Assembly: GCA_945861085.1 (NCBI GenBank)
Contig: OX244046.1
Span: 3,782,001 to 3,846,000, forward strand
DNA length: 64,000 nucleotides
Direction of reading: 5' to 3'
Source of the DNA: Clostridioides difficile_D
Lineage (GTDB): Bacteria; Bacillota; Clostridia; Peptostreptococcales; Peptostreptococcaceae
Of this stretch, positions 35,661-49,470 are shown one piece after another. Positions within the stretch are counted from its first letter, which is position 1, and the number at the start of each line of letters is the position of its first letter. Made by a program: the position numbers and the translations under genes. A model generated the notes under the pieces. The model worked only from the letters and a program-made list of their open reading frames with translations, had not been told where the DNA came from and did no database searches.

Positions 35661-36923
35661 TTATATAATAAAATCAAATGCTTCTTTTTCAACTCCATCT
35701 AACTTTAAATCAAATATCTTTAATATAGTTGCTGCGTGTGCTCTCAAGTCGCCTTCCTTTATAACCACACCACTTTTAATATTGGGTCCAAAAGCTATAA
35801 AGGGAGGTTTATTACCTTTAGTAGGTAAATGACCATGTGTCGCAACAGCAAACTTGTAATCTTTTATATCTGAATCTTTTATAATACTTCCTTCTAAATC
35901 ATTTCCAAATGAAATCCCTTCAATACCTTCAATTACCATTTCAAAATCACCTTCAAGACCAAGGTTAGATGCTTCCTCTTTGCTAAAAATATTCTCTATG
36001 AATAATTCTTCTTTAAATTCTTCAAGAAGTTCTCTTAACTCTGTTAATCTATCTAAGTTATTTACTATTATTTGAGCTGATATTCCAGAAGAATTTACAT
36101 AGGCATCAAAATTCTTAACTTCTCCATTTTCAACTGTTATAAATCCATTTGATTTAAGCAAAACATTTGGATTTATAACTTTATCAACTCTAAGATGACC
36201 GTGGTCCCCAAGTATTATAAAATTTGTATCTTCGTATGTACCCACATCCTTTGTAGCTTGAATTATATCTCCTAACCATTCATCATTCATTTTTAATGCT
36301 TTATTTACTTCATCATTAAATAAACCATAATTGTGTCGTGTGTGGTCCAATGTAGCCAAATGTATTAACATTAAATCTGGCTTATATTCCTTTATTATGT
36401 CTACTGAACAGTTTACTCCAAATAAATCCATATTAGGTTCTAATTTCCAATCAATATGATGACAATGTCTATTGTAAATACCGTCCATTATAACCTTACT
36501 GGAACTTCTTTCAAAAGTTTCTCTTGGGTCATCTTCTCTATTAGGAGCCCATATTTCTGCAATATTATAGTCTATATTTGAATTTGCTCCCATTACAGGC
36601 CATAGTACACTAGAAGTAGTTAGATTATTTTCTTTTGCTACATCTATGATAGTTTTTGCTTTTATGTCCTTTGAATACCAGTACCAATCTTTATTTTCTT
36701 TATTTGGGTCAAATTTTTCATTATGATATATACCATGTTTTTTAGGATATACTCCTGTAACCATACTAGTATGACATGGATATGTCAGAGTGGGATACAC
36801 ACAATTTATATTTTTTACTATAGAACAATCTTCTAGTATAGATTTAAAGTTTGGTAAATTTTTTACGAATTCCAGGTCTTTTTCAAATAAAGAATCCACT
36901 GATAATACTATAACTTTTGTCAT
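35661..36923 (-). CDS. NPP-family type I phosphodiesterase/nucleotide pyrophosphatase (420 aa)
   Basis: Alkaline-phosphatase-superfamily enzyme. The nucleophile threonine is in VYPTLTYPCHTSMVTGVYPK, which matches the NPP consensus. Other metal ligands are in LSVDSLF, HLATLDHTRHNYG, ILGDHGHLR and ATHGHLP. No signal peptide is present, so it acts in the cytoplasm. It is the last gene after the ABC importer genes, 62 bases after the binding protein. The context suggests cleavage of an imported phosphodiester such as a glycerophosphodiester, but the true substrate is not known. GAAGAGGTAATG lies near the start. Confidence 0.85.
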   Translation of the reverse strand: MTKVIVLSVDSLFEKDLEFVKNLPNFKSILEDCSIVKNINCVYPTLTYPCHTSMVTGVYPKKHGIYHNEKFDPNKENKDWYWYSKDIKAKTIIDVAKENNLTTSSVLWPVMGANSNIDYNIAEIWAPNREDDPRETFERSSSKVIMDGIYNRHCHHIDWKLEPNMDLFGVNCSVDIIKEYKPDLMLIHLATLDHTRHNYGLFNDEVNKALKMNDEWLGDIIQATKDVGTYEDTNFIILGDHGHLRVDKVINPNVLLKSNGFITVENGEVKNFDAYVNSSGISAQIIVNNLDRLTELRELLEEFKEELFIENIFSKEEASNLGLEGDFEMVIEGIEGISFGNDLEGSIIKDSDIKDYKFAVATHGHLPTKGNKPPFIAFGPNIKSGVVIKEGDLRAHAATILKIFDLKLDGVEKEAFDFII

Positions 36924-36985
36924 TTACATTACCTCTTCATTCATATATTGTTAAATACTTTTAATCAACTTACAAGTCTACATAA

Positions 36986-38290
36986 TTATTTATTTGTTTT
37001 ATCTATTACTGCTTGCATTGCAGAAGTTCCTTTACTTACTGCATCTTTTGGATTTACATTTAAGTCAGTAAGTCCTTTTTTAATCTCATCCATTAACTTA
37101 TCAGTTGCTTCCTTATATCCATTTAGCATTGGAAGTGCAACAGCATATTGTAATTGGTCAGTTGCAACTTTATATTGAGGTTTTTCTTTATATAATGTTT
37201 GTAATTTTTCTGATTTTGTTGCATCTTCAGTTGTTGGTAAATATCCTGTTGATGAACTAAACTGAACGATTTTATCTGTTTGTGTCATCCATTCTATAAA
37301 TTCTGCACTTGCCTCTTTTTCCTTATCAGTTCCACCTTCAAGCATAACTAGATTTGCTCCACCTGTAGGAGTTGCATATTTTTTATTTTTTGGTAAAAAT
37401 GCTGTTGATATTTCAAATTTACCTTCTGTTTGTTGCATAAGCCCTGCTAAATCTGCTGTTGATGTAAATATCATACCTACTTTACCATTTACAAAATCTT
37501 GTTTTGCTACATCCCAAGCATTATAATCTTCACCAGGAGGCATTTTCATTATTCCATCTTTCATCATATCTTGCCAAAACTTAACCGGTGCTTGTCCTGC
37601 TTCATTATTAAATGCTACTTTTTTACCATTAGTTATTTCTCCACCACTTTGCATTACCATAGCTTCATAGAACCAAATATCTATTGGTGTTTCAAAACCA
37701 TAAGTATCTTCTGATTTATTTGTCATCTTACTAGCATAGTTTTTAAGCTCTTCCCATGACTTTGGACCTGAAGGGTCAAGCCCTGCTTTAGTTGCCATAT
37801 CTTTATTTATGTATAATATTGGTGTACTTCTATTAAATGGCATTCCAACAAATTTATTCTCGTAATATGAATTTGTTAAAAGACCAGAAAAGAATCGTTC
37901 TTGGTATGTTTTATCAAAATATTTACTCATATCTACTAAAGCACCTGCTGATGCAAATGTACCTGTTTGAGTTATTTCTAATAGTGTTACATCTGGTTGG
38001 TCTTTAGAAGTTAAAGCTGCTTGCAATTTTGTTGCATTTTCATAGTAGTCTTTCTGTTTTAGCATATTTACTTGGATATCTTTATGCTCACTATTAAATT
38101 GGTCAACCATTTTTTGTGCAGTTTCACCATTAGTTCCACCCAAAGGAGCCCAGAAATCTATCTTTGTAATATTGCTATCAGTCTTTTCTCCTTTAGATGC
38201 ATCTGAATCATTAGAATTTGAACACCCAACTAAAGAACCTAATAATAGTGTTATTGCTAATCCTGTTGCTAATTTTCTTTTAAGCTTCAT
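36986..38290 (-). CDS. ABC importer solute-binding lipoprotein, UgpB/MalE family (434 aa)
   Basis: Extracellular binding protein of a carbohydrate/glycerol-phosphate type importer. A lipoprotein signal is clear: a basic start, a hydrophobic stretch and the lipobox SLVGC with acylated cysteine, followed by a Ser/Asn/Asp linker. The mature part has the family-1 binding protein fold, with KIDFWAPLGGTNGETAQKMV near its start. The phosphodiesterase partner favours a phosphorylated substrate such as glycerol-3-phosphate or glycerophosphodiesters. A sugar cannot be excluded. GGAGG lies six bases before the chosen ATG. Confidence 0.9.
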   Translation of the reverse strand: MKLKRKLATGLAITLLLGSLVGCSNSNDSDASKGEKTDSNITKIDFWAPLGGTNGETAQKMVDQFNSEHKDIQVNMLKQKDYYENATKLQAALTSKDQPDVTLLEITQTGTFASAGALVDMSKYFDKTYQERFFSGLLTNSYYENKFVGMPFNRSTPILYINKDMATKAGLDPSGPKSWEELKNYASKMTNKSEDTYGFETPIDIWFYEAMVMQSGGEITNGKKVAFNNEAGQAPVKFWQDMMKDGIMKMPPGEDYNAWDVAKQDFVNGKVGMIFTSTADLAGLMQQTEGKFEISTAFLPKNKKYATPTGGANLVMLEGGTDKEKEASAEFIEWMTQTDKIVQFSSSTGYLPTTEDATKSEKLQTLYKEKPQYKVATDQLQYAVALPMLNGYKEATDKLMDEIKKGLTDLNVNPKDAVSKGTSAMQAVIDKTNK

Positions 38291-38320
38291 TTTCATCCTC
38301 CAAATTTAGTCTTTTATTTT

Positions 38321-39181
38321 TTATTTTATTCCTGAATACATAAAAGCTTCTTTTACTTTTTTATTTGCAAATATATAAACAAGAATTATTGGTAAAATTA
38401 AAATTATATTTCCTGCCATTATTACATTCCATGCAGTAATTCCTTCTGAAGATTTAAGAAGTGCCACTCCTATTGGTAAAGTTCTTATTGCATCTGTATT
38501 TGTCATTACTAGAGGCCAGAAATAATTATTCCAATGATATATAAAATTAAATAATATAAATGTTATTACTGCTGGTTTTGCCATAGGAACCATTATTCTA
38601 AACATTATTTTTAAATCAGAAGCATTATCTAATTTAGCTGCTTCAATAATCTCATCTGAAATCTGCATAAAATTTTGTCTAAGCAAAAATATCCCAAATG
38701 AAGATGTCATAAATGGAATTATAAGTGGAACATACGTATTTATAAATCCAAACTTGCTCATCATCATATATACTGGTAAAAAAGTTACTTGTGGGGGAAT
38801 CATAAGCCCTATAAGCAAAAGCCCAAATAGCGCTTTTTCACCTTTAAATTTAATTTTAGAAAATGCATATGCTGCTGGAACCATAACTAAAAACTGTATA
38901 ATTAAAACGCTTCCTGTTACAAATATACTATTTAGCAAATATCTAAAAAATGGACCTGAATTCCATGCTGTACTATAATTTTCTAACACTATATCATTTG
39001 GTATGATGGTAGGTGGTAATTGCATCATTTCTTGTGGATTTTTAAAAGATGTCGATAACATCCATATAAAAGGAAATATAAATATTGCAGATAAGAGTAA
39101 TAGAATTAATACTTCCATTGATTTTGATGCTATTTTTTTTATATCAACTTTTTCTTTTTTAATAGATTGTGTAATATCCAT
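38321..39181 (-). CDS. ABC importer permease, UgpE/MalG family (286 aa)
   Basis: Inner-membrane permease with six hydrophobic segments, the first being MEVLILLLLSAIFIFPFIWM. The cytoplasmic EAA loop that contacts the ATPase is EIIEAAKLDNASDLKIMFRI. Sequence class is the MalG/UgpE half of a heterodimeric carbohydrate importer. AAAAGGAGG precedes the ATG. It lies 41 bases after the other permease and 30 bases before the binding protein. Confidence 0.93.
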   Translation of the reverse strand: MDITQSIKKEKVDIKKIASKSMEVLILLLLSAIFIFPFIWMLSTSFKNPQEMMQLPPTIIPNDIVLENYSTAWNSGPFFRYLLNSIFVTGSVLIIQFLVMVPAAYAFSKIKFKGEKALFGLLLIGLMIPPQVTFLPVYMMMSKFGFINTYVPLIIPFMTSSFGIFLLRQNFMQISDEIIEAAKLDNASDLKIMFRIMVPMAKPAVITFILFNFIYHWNNYFWPLVMTNTDAIRTLPIGVALLKSSEGITAWNVIMAGNIILILPIILVYIFANKKVKEAFMYSGIK

Positions 39182-39222
39182 TTTATCCTCCTTTTCGATA
39201 GGCTTTATAATATCTATTTTCT

Positions 39223-40092
39223 TTATTGATAATGAACTTTCTTTGATAATAGTCTAAAGTTAGCATATGTAGCAATCATAACTATAGCTAACAAAAACAT
39301 ACTCGCTGCACTCGCTTGTCCTATATCATAATATATAAATCCAGACTCATATATATAATAAGATAACATGTTGGTTGAACCCAATGGACCTCCTTGTGTC
39401 ATTATACTTATCTCATCAAACACTTGAAATGATGCAGTTGTTGTCGTTATCATAAGAAAAAATATTGTTGGTGATAATAATGGCAATGTCACTTTAAAGA
39501 AATTCGTTATCTTATTTGCATTATCTAGTTTAGATGCTTCATATATATAGTTTGGTATAGATTTAAGTCCTGACAACACTATTAAAATATTGTATCCAAG
39601 AGTTTTCCATATTCCGATTAGAATAAGTGACATTAACGCTGAACTTTCACTTGAAAGCCATTTTGATGTTGGTAAATGTAATGTCGATAGTATCCAGTTC
39701 AAGAATCCATATTGTGGTTCCATAATCCAAAGCCACAATACAGCTACAGATACTAGTGAAATTACATGTGGTGTAAAAATTATACTTTGTGTTAAATTGT
39801 GTATTATAGAATTTTTATTTAACCAAACAGCAAGTACAATAGCCAGTGAGATAGATATAGCCACCATAAAAAAAGTGTAAATTGCAGTATTCGTTATAGT
39901 TTGTATAAACTCTGGATTCTTTAAGAGCTCTGTATAATTATTTAAGCCTACATTCTCAAAGGTTGAACTAAGAAGACTACCTGATTTGAAACTTAGAGAT
40001 ATCGTCTTGATTATTGGATAGACTATAAACAATAGAGTTCCTATGATAGCAGGTGTTATATATAAATAGGCTTTATTAAATTGCTTTTTCAT
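39223..40092 (-). CDS. ABC importer permease, UgpA/MalF family (289 aa)
   Basis: Second membrane subunit. It has hydrophobic segments from AYLYITPAIIGTLLFIVYPI onward and an EAA loop NYIYEASKLDNANKITNFFK. The length, without the large MalF periplasmic loop, fits UgpA/MsmF relatives. The start overlaps the end of the ATPase gene by 17 bases, with AAAGGAGA before the ATG, so translation is coupled. Confidence 0.93.
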   Translation of the reverse strand: MKKQFNKAYLYITPAIIGTLLFIVYPIIKTISLSFKSGSLLSSTFENVGLNNYTELLKNPEFIQTITNTAIYTFFMVAISISLAIVLAVWLNKNSIIHNLTQSIIFTPHVISLVSVAVLWLWIMEPQYGFLNWILSTLHLPTSKWLSSESSALMSLILIGIWKTLGYNILIVLSGLKSIPNYIYEASKLDNANKITNFFKVTLPLLSPTIFFLMITTTTASFQVFDEISIMTQGGPLGSTNMLSYYIYESGFIYYDIGQASAASMFLLAIVMIATYANFRLLSKKVHYQ

Positions 40093-41146
40093 AAATATCT
40101 CCTTTAATTTTAGAATACATATTTTTGCATATTTTTAAGTCTTCTATTCTTTCTCCGTCTTTATCAAAATAATATAAGTCTTTTTCTAATATACTTATTC
40201 TTAAAGTTCTTCCAATATCAAATATATCATTCTCCGTTTTAACTCTTATCTCATTATCAAGAACAGATAAACAATATATAGTTTCATTTCCCAATACTTC
40301 TTTAGTCATGACTTTTCCAAATAGGCTAAATACATCATCATTTTTCCCATCTATATTTATACTCTCTAGTGTTGCTTTTTCTGGTCTAAATCCAAATTTG
40401 ACATCATTTTTTATATCTAATATATTCATACAAGGATTCCCAATAAATTGAGCTACAAATAAATTTTTAGGATTTTGATATATCTTTTTTGGAGAACCTA
40501 TTTGCATTATCTTTCCTTTGTTCATTATAACTATCTTATCAGCCATCGACATTGCCTCAACCTGGTCATGAGTTACATAAACAAATGTAGATTTTAATTT
40601 TTGATGTAGTTGTATTAATTCAGTTCTCATTTGATTTCTTAATTTAGCATCCAAATTTGATAATGGTTCATCCATTAAAAATACCTTTGGATTTTTAACC
40701 ATTGCTCTAGCAAGTGCTACTCTTTGTCTTTGACCTCCAGATAAGTTACCTGGTTTCACATTTAAATATTCTTTCAACCCTACTACATCAATAACTTCTG
40801 TTATAAGTTTTTCTCTTTTTTCTTTTACTACTTTCTTGTTTTTAAGACCAAATTCTATGTTTTCTCTAACAGTCATATGTGGATATAATGCATAGTTTTG
40901 AAATACCATAGCTATATCTCTTTTACTAGCATCCGTTTTTGTTACATCATTATCTTCAATTTTCAACTTACCTGAAGTTATATCTTCAAGACCTGCAATC
41001 ATTCTTAATGTAGTAGATTTGCCACATCCACTTGGGCCTACCAACACTGTAAAAGAGCCATCTTCTATAGTAAGATTTAAGTTTTCTATAACGGGATTTT
41101 TTTTATTATAAGATTTTGTTACATTTTCTAGTCTTATATCTGCCAT
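40076..41146 (-). CDS. ABC importer ATPase, UgpC/MalK/MsmK family (356 aa)
   Basis: Energises the importer. Walker A is VLVGPSGCGKSTTLRMIAGL, the signature is NLSGGQRQRVALARAMVK, and Walker B is VFLMDEPLSNLDAKLR with the switch histidine in VYVTHDQVEA. A C-terminal OB/TOBE domain follows from about residue 240 (FGFRPEKATL), which in relatives can take regulatory signals. First gene of the five-gene operon, with TAGGAGGAT before the ATG. In many Firmicutes one such ATPase serves several importers; here it has its own set. Confidence 0.95.
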   Translation of the reverse strand: MADIRLENVTKSYNKKNPVIENLNLTIEDGSFTVLVGPSGCGKSTTLRMIAGLEDITSGKLKIEDNDVTKTDASKRDIAMVFQNYALYPHMTVRENIEFGLKNKKVVKEKREKLITEVIDVVGLKEYLNVKPGNLSGGQRQRVALARAMVKNPKVFLMDEPLSNLDAKLRNQMRTELIQLHQKLKSTFVYVTHDQVEAMSMADKIVIMNKGKIMQIGSPKKIYQNPKNLFVAQFIGNPCMNILDIKNDVKFGFRPEKATLESINIDGKNDDVFSLFGKVMTKEVLGNETIYCLSVLDNEIRVKTENDIFDIGRTLRISILEKDLYYFDKDGERIEDLKICKNMYSKIKGDIYEKAI

Positions 41147-41598
41147 TTTTATCCTCCTAAAATATTTGATTTAATTCTACGATTTACCTATAGATTAATA
41201 ATACTCTTAATTTGTAAAGGATATATTAAGACAAAGTGAATATATGGTAAACTTATTAAAATAAAGGTTAAATTACAAATATTTTTTGTTAAATATACTA
41301 AAGTTAAGCTGATATACTATTTATGTTAGATACAACTTTCTATATTTTTCATGTTCACTGTTTACTATCACAATATAATTTTAATTTAGAGGAGAGCATA
41401 TAAAACTGTTTATTTTTATATGATTTGATTTGAAAATAAAAAAGACCTCTATGGGGGATAGAGGTCTTTAAGTGGGGGAGATTGAGTAATTTATTTTTGC
41501 TATATTAAGTTTTACAATTATATTATGTCCCAAATTTACAAGGTCTAAACATAAAAAATAAAACTTTTTCAATTTTAATAAATTTACCCAAAAAAATT
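41147..41598. other. Spacer between importer operon and rRNA operon
   Basis: The right part holds the rRNA terminator and the 3' flank of 5S. The left 250 bases are AT-rich and should contain the importer promoter. On the minus strand an AT-rich tract with several TATAAT-like sequences is seen, but no single -35/-10 pair was secure. No gene is visible. Confidence 0.4.
41441..41469 (-). terminator. Terminator of the rRNA operon
   Basis: A perfect twelve-base stem, AAAGACCTCTAT with ATAGAGGTCTTT, and a five-base loop. It is followed on the minus strand by a T-rich run. It lies about 130 bases after the 5S gene. Confidence 0.88.
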
Positions 41599-41715
<117 letters not shown>

Positions 41716-41833
41716 TAATCTTTATGTTTAATATTTCTATTAAGTTTTTAGAATCTAGTAATACTAGTTTCTTTAGAGTTAACACTCTAAAAACTACACA
41801 TATATCTTAATGAATGAACATCAAATAAATATT

Positions 41834-44730
<2,897 letters not shown>

Positions 44731-44921
44731 AGTTAAAAAGGTTTGATAGATTAGAAGCTATCAACTTCGATAATTTTAAAAAGTTATCAGCTTTATATAT
44801 TACAAATTAGATGTCATATCACTAAATATATATGCAGTTTTTAAGGTGCTAACGCACGTCGCCAACGAATAAATCCAGTTGCTCAAAGTGCTATTTTGAG
44901 TATTCGTAAAAACGAACCCTC

Positions 44922-46542
<1,621 letters not shown>

Positions 46543-46587
46543 CAAAGTTCATTTTTCATGTTTGCCCTTTTCTTAAGGACAAGTAAT

Positions 46588-46616
46588 ACTATATCACCTT
46601 AAAAATAATCCGTCAA
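46588..46616 (-). promoter_or_regulatory. rRNA operon promoter
   Basis: On the minus strand TTGACG (46611-46616) and TATAGT (46588-46593) are spaced by exactly 17 bases, preceded by a strongly A/T-rich upstream stretch like an UP element. It lies about 135 bases before 16S and just after sirC. This is the clearest sigma-A promoter in the window. Confidence 0.85.
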
Positions 46617-46645
46617 CACATTTTTAACATTTTTTATTTTATTTT

Positions 46646-47224
46646 TTATATATTAAGTTTCTTTAGTTCTTCTAAGTCAAGTGTTACCAACATATTAAGC
46701 ATATCTTTTCTTTTGATTTTATCTTCGTATTTTTTTATAATTTTTTTTCTAATATCACCTAATACGTTTAAATACTCCTCATAATCTTCACTATATATTT
46801 CTTCAAGCTCCTTCTTTATCTTAGATGACAGTGAAGGGCTTTTACCTCCAGTAGATACACTTATAAGTAAATCGCCTCTTTTTATATATGATGGAACAGT
46901 AAAATTTGATATTTCTAAATTATCAACAACATTTACTAATTTCTTTTTTGCTCTACAATACAATCCTATTTCCATATTTAGTTCTCTATTGTTTGTAGCA
47001 ACAATTATAACAGAAGCACTTTCTATATACATTTTTTTATAATCATCTTTTATTATTTTTATATTACCTTCTAAATCATAAAATTTATTTAAAATTTGTT
47101 TAGAAACTATAGTAACATTCTTATTAAAATCTAAAAAATTTTTACATTTCCTATATGCAACTTCTCCTCCGCCAATTATAACTACATCTAACTCATCTAA
47201 TTTTAAATTAATAGGATATAGCAT
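46646..47224 (-). CDS. sirC: Precorrin-2 dehydrogenase/sirohydrochlorin synthase-type protein (192 aa)
   Basis: NAD-dependent enzyme that oxidises precorrin-2 to sirohydrochlorin, homologous to Met8p and the N-terminus of CysG. The Rossmann motif is VVIIGGGEVAYRKCKNFLDF, and the conserved SVSTGGKSPSLSSKIKKELE is present. No ferrochelatase domain is obvious, so iron insertion may need another protein. Last gene of the tetrapyrrole operon. TTTGGAGG precedes the ATG. It is separated from hemB by 151 bases containing a large inverted repeat, so its expression may differ from that of the genes upstream. Confidence 0.88.
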   Translation of the reverse strand: MLYPINLKLDELDVVIIGGGEVAYRKCKNFLDFNKNVTIVSKQILNKFYDLEGNIKIIKDDYKKMYIESASVIIVATNNRELNMEIGLYCRAKKKLVNVVDNLEISNFTVPSYIKRGDLLISVSTGGKSPSLSSKIKKELEEIYSEDYEEYLNVLGDIRKKIIKKYEDKIKRKDMLNMLVTLDLEELKKLNI

Positions 47225-47259
47225 TTTCTACCTCCAAAGTTTATTTAATTAAATAAATA

Positions 47260-47351
47260 AAGTATAGAAATTGCAAATTAGTTTCTATTCTTATTCAATA
47301 AGTATCTAAATAAAAATACTATAGAGTATCTAATTATAATTTCTATACTTT
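47260..47351. repeat. Large inverted repeat between hemB and sirC
   Basis: Perfect fourteen-base arms, AAAGTATAGAAATT (47260-47273) and AATTTCTATACTTT (47338-47351), enclose 64 bases. ATTAG/CTAAT extends the stem inside, and a TATCTA-like direct repeat lies between. There is no T-tract after it on the minus strand. It may be an RNA-stability/processing stem inside the operon or a MITE-like insertion. Confidence 0.6.
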
Positions 47352-47375
47352 TAAGATTCTTTATGATTCTAGAAT

Positions 47376-48341
47376 TTATTTTTTCAACAACTTAGCAATA
47401 TCCTTAGCAAAATAAGTTATTATTATATCTGCTCCTGCTCTTTTTATAGATGTAATTGATTCTAGAATTACATCTTCATTTAATAAACCTTCTTTAACAG
47501 CACACTTAAGCATAGAGTATTCTCCACTTACATTATAAGCTGCTAGAGGTAAATCAAAATTATCTTTAACTCTTCTTATAATATCTAAATATGATAATGC
47601 AGGTTTAACCATAAGTATATCTGCACCTTCCAATATATCAAGTTCAGTTTCTATTATAGCTTCATTGCTATTTGCTGGGTCCATTTGATATGTTTTTCTA
47701 TCTCCAAAAGATGGTGCTGAATGAGCAGCCTCTCTAAAAGGTCCATAGTAATTTGAAGCGTATTTAACACTGTAAGCCATTATTCCTACATTTTCTAATC
47801 CATTTTCATCTAATGCTTCTCTTATTGCTTGTATTCTTCCATCCATCATATCAGATGGAGCAACCATATCAGCTCCTGCTTTAGCATGACTTACAGATAT
47901 TTTAGCCAAATACTCCAATGATTTATCATTGTCAACATAACCAGTATCAGTTAGAATTCCACAATGCCCATGACTTGTATATTGGCACATACAAACATCT
48001 GTTATTACATTTATATTTGGATTTATTTCTTTTACCTTTCTAATTGCCTTTTGAACTATTCCATTATCATTAAAAGCTTGTGAAGCACACTCATCTTTTT
48101 CATCTGGAACACCAAATAACATTATATGTTCAATTCCCAACTCACTTATTTCTTTTATTTCTTCTTCTAACATATCTATAGATAAATGATAGACATCTGG
48201 TAAAGATTTAATTTCTTCTTTTATATTTTCTCCCTCTACTACAAATAGTGGATATATTAAATCTTCTATATTCACTTTAGTTTCTCTTACTAAATTTCTG
48301 ATTGCTTTACTTGCTCTTAGTCTTCTTGGTCTTCTTAACAT
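47376..48341 (-). CDS. hemB: Porphobilinogen synthase (delta-aminolevulinate dehydratase, 321 aa)
   Basis: Condenses two aminolevulinate molecules to porphobilinogen. The active-site lysines are in MAYSVKYASNYYGPFREAA and LMVKPALSYLDII. The metal cysteines are in ITDVCMCQYTSHGHCG, the zinc-type triad. Length standard. The ATG at 48341 is used because GGAGG lies seven bases upstream. It follows hemD by 16 bases. The supply enzymes for aminolevulinate (hemA, hemL) are not in the window. Confidence 0.96.
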   Translation of the reverse strand: MLRRPRRLRASKAIRNLVRETKVNIEDLIYPLFVVEGENIKEEIKSLPDVYHLSIDMLEEEIKEISELGIEHIMLFGVPDEKDECASQAFNDNGIVQKAIRKVKEINPNINVITDVCMCQYTSHGHCGILTDTGYVDNDKSLEYLAKISVSHAKAGADMVAPSDMMDGRIQAIREALDENGLENVGIMAYSVKYASNYYGPFREAAHSAPSFGDRKTYQMDPANSNEAIIETELDILEGADILMVKPALSYLDIIRRVKDNFDLPLAAYNVSGEYSMLKCAVKEGLLNEDVILESITSIKRAGADIIITYFAKDIAKLLKK

Positions 48342-48357
48342 ATTCAAGCCTCCAAAA

Positions 48358-49345
48358 TTAATTTTTTATAATTAAATCTACTAACGAATCTATAGTAGAT
48401 GTAGCAGATTCTTTGTACAATTTTATTCCTAAACTATTTATTGTCTCTGTAGTTATAGGCCCTATAGATAATGTTTTTATTTTGTCTAATATTTTAATAT
48501 TTTCTTTTCCTATAATTTCAACGAGATTATTTACTGTTGAGGAACTAGTAAATGTTATATAATCTATATCATTAGAATTTAAAATATCTAATATCTCATC
48601 TTTTTTATCCTCATCTATTACTGTTCTATATATATGTACTTCTGTTACTTTACAAATAGTCTTAAGCTTGTCAACCAGATAATCTCTAGCATTTTCTGCT
48701 CTAGGAATAAGTATACTATCGTTATCATTTAAAATAGGCATTAACTCTTCATACAGTGATTCTGCTACAAATTTTTTTGGTACTATATCTGCTAGAATTC
48801 CTCTTTTTTTCAATTCATTTGATGTAGCAGAGCCTATAGCACATATCTTTAAATTAGATAGTATCCTTAAATCAAAATTCATTTCATATATCTTTTCAAA
48901 AAAGATTTCTACAGCATTTTTACTAGTTAATATTAGATAATTATACTTATTTATATTTTTTATTTCGTTTTCTAACTTAATATTATTTTGTATTTTTTCT
49001 ATCTTAATAGTAGGTATTTCTATTGGATTTCCACCTAAATCCATTATTTTTTCTACCAATGCACTATTTTGATTTCTAGACCTAGTTACAGCAATACTTT
49101 TTCCAAATAAAGGTTTATTTTCAAAAAAATTCAACTTTTCTCTAAGTCCTACAACGCTTCCAACTACTATAAGAGTTGGAGGTTTTACTTTTTCTTTAAT
49201 AGCAGTTTCATAAACATTCTCAAGTGTGGATGTAACAACCCTTTGATTATATCTAGTTGCCCAACTTATAAGAGCAACAGGTGTATCCTTGTCTTTTCCC
49301 TCTTTCATTAGGTTTTCACTTATTTTCTTTAGATTTGAGATTCCC
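48358..49345 (-). CDS. hemD: cobA-hemD fusion, 3' exon: end of uroporphyrinogen-III methyltransferase plus uroporphyrinogen-III synthase
   Basis: Second half of the split fusion gene. It begins GGGAATCTC directly after the IStron. With the AT left at the end of the 5' exon this makes ATG GGA ATC, restoring FLMGISNLKK of the methyltransferase. The first 70 residues finish the methyltransferase (KDKDTPVALISWATRYNQRV). After a linker the HemD domain starts near LFGKSIAVTRSRNQNSALVE and runs to the end. HemD closes hydroxymethylbilane to uroporphyrinogen III. This half alone could be translated from a start inside the IStron (frame open from 49425), but no ribosome site was seen for that. 988 bases; with exon 1 the total is 1,500. 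Confidence 0.9.
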
Positions 49346-49470
49346 CTGAACCTCCCATGACTAAAGTCACAGGGTTCCTGCTTCATAGAATTTTGCATAC
49401 TAAAATATGTCTTACTAATTCTCAACAGGCTATCCCCGTAGTTCCTACGGTTCTTACATAAGTTATTTAT
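49346..49470 (-). ncRNA. Putative TnpB omega-RNA (3' end of IStron)
   Basis: The 117 bases between the tnpB stop and the element end, with the tail of tnpB, fold into CCGTAG/CTACGG (49436-49450) and CCC-GTGAC/GTCAT-GGG (49354-49374) stems and end GGTTCAG. TnpB nucleases use RNAs from exactly this place, with the guide taken from flanking DNA. Here that guide would be GGGAATCTCAAATC, the start of exon 2. The 5' limit is approximate. Confidence 0.6.

Noticed and set aside
48358..49425. A separate 355-residue hemD gene starting inside the insertion element
   Set aside because: The first 27 codons are IStron end sequence with no ribosome site, and the frame fits the upstream methyltransferase exactly once the intron is removed. 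It is treated as exon 2.
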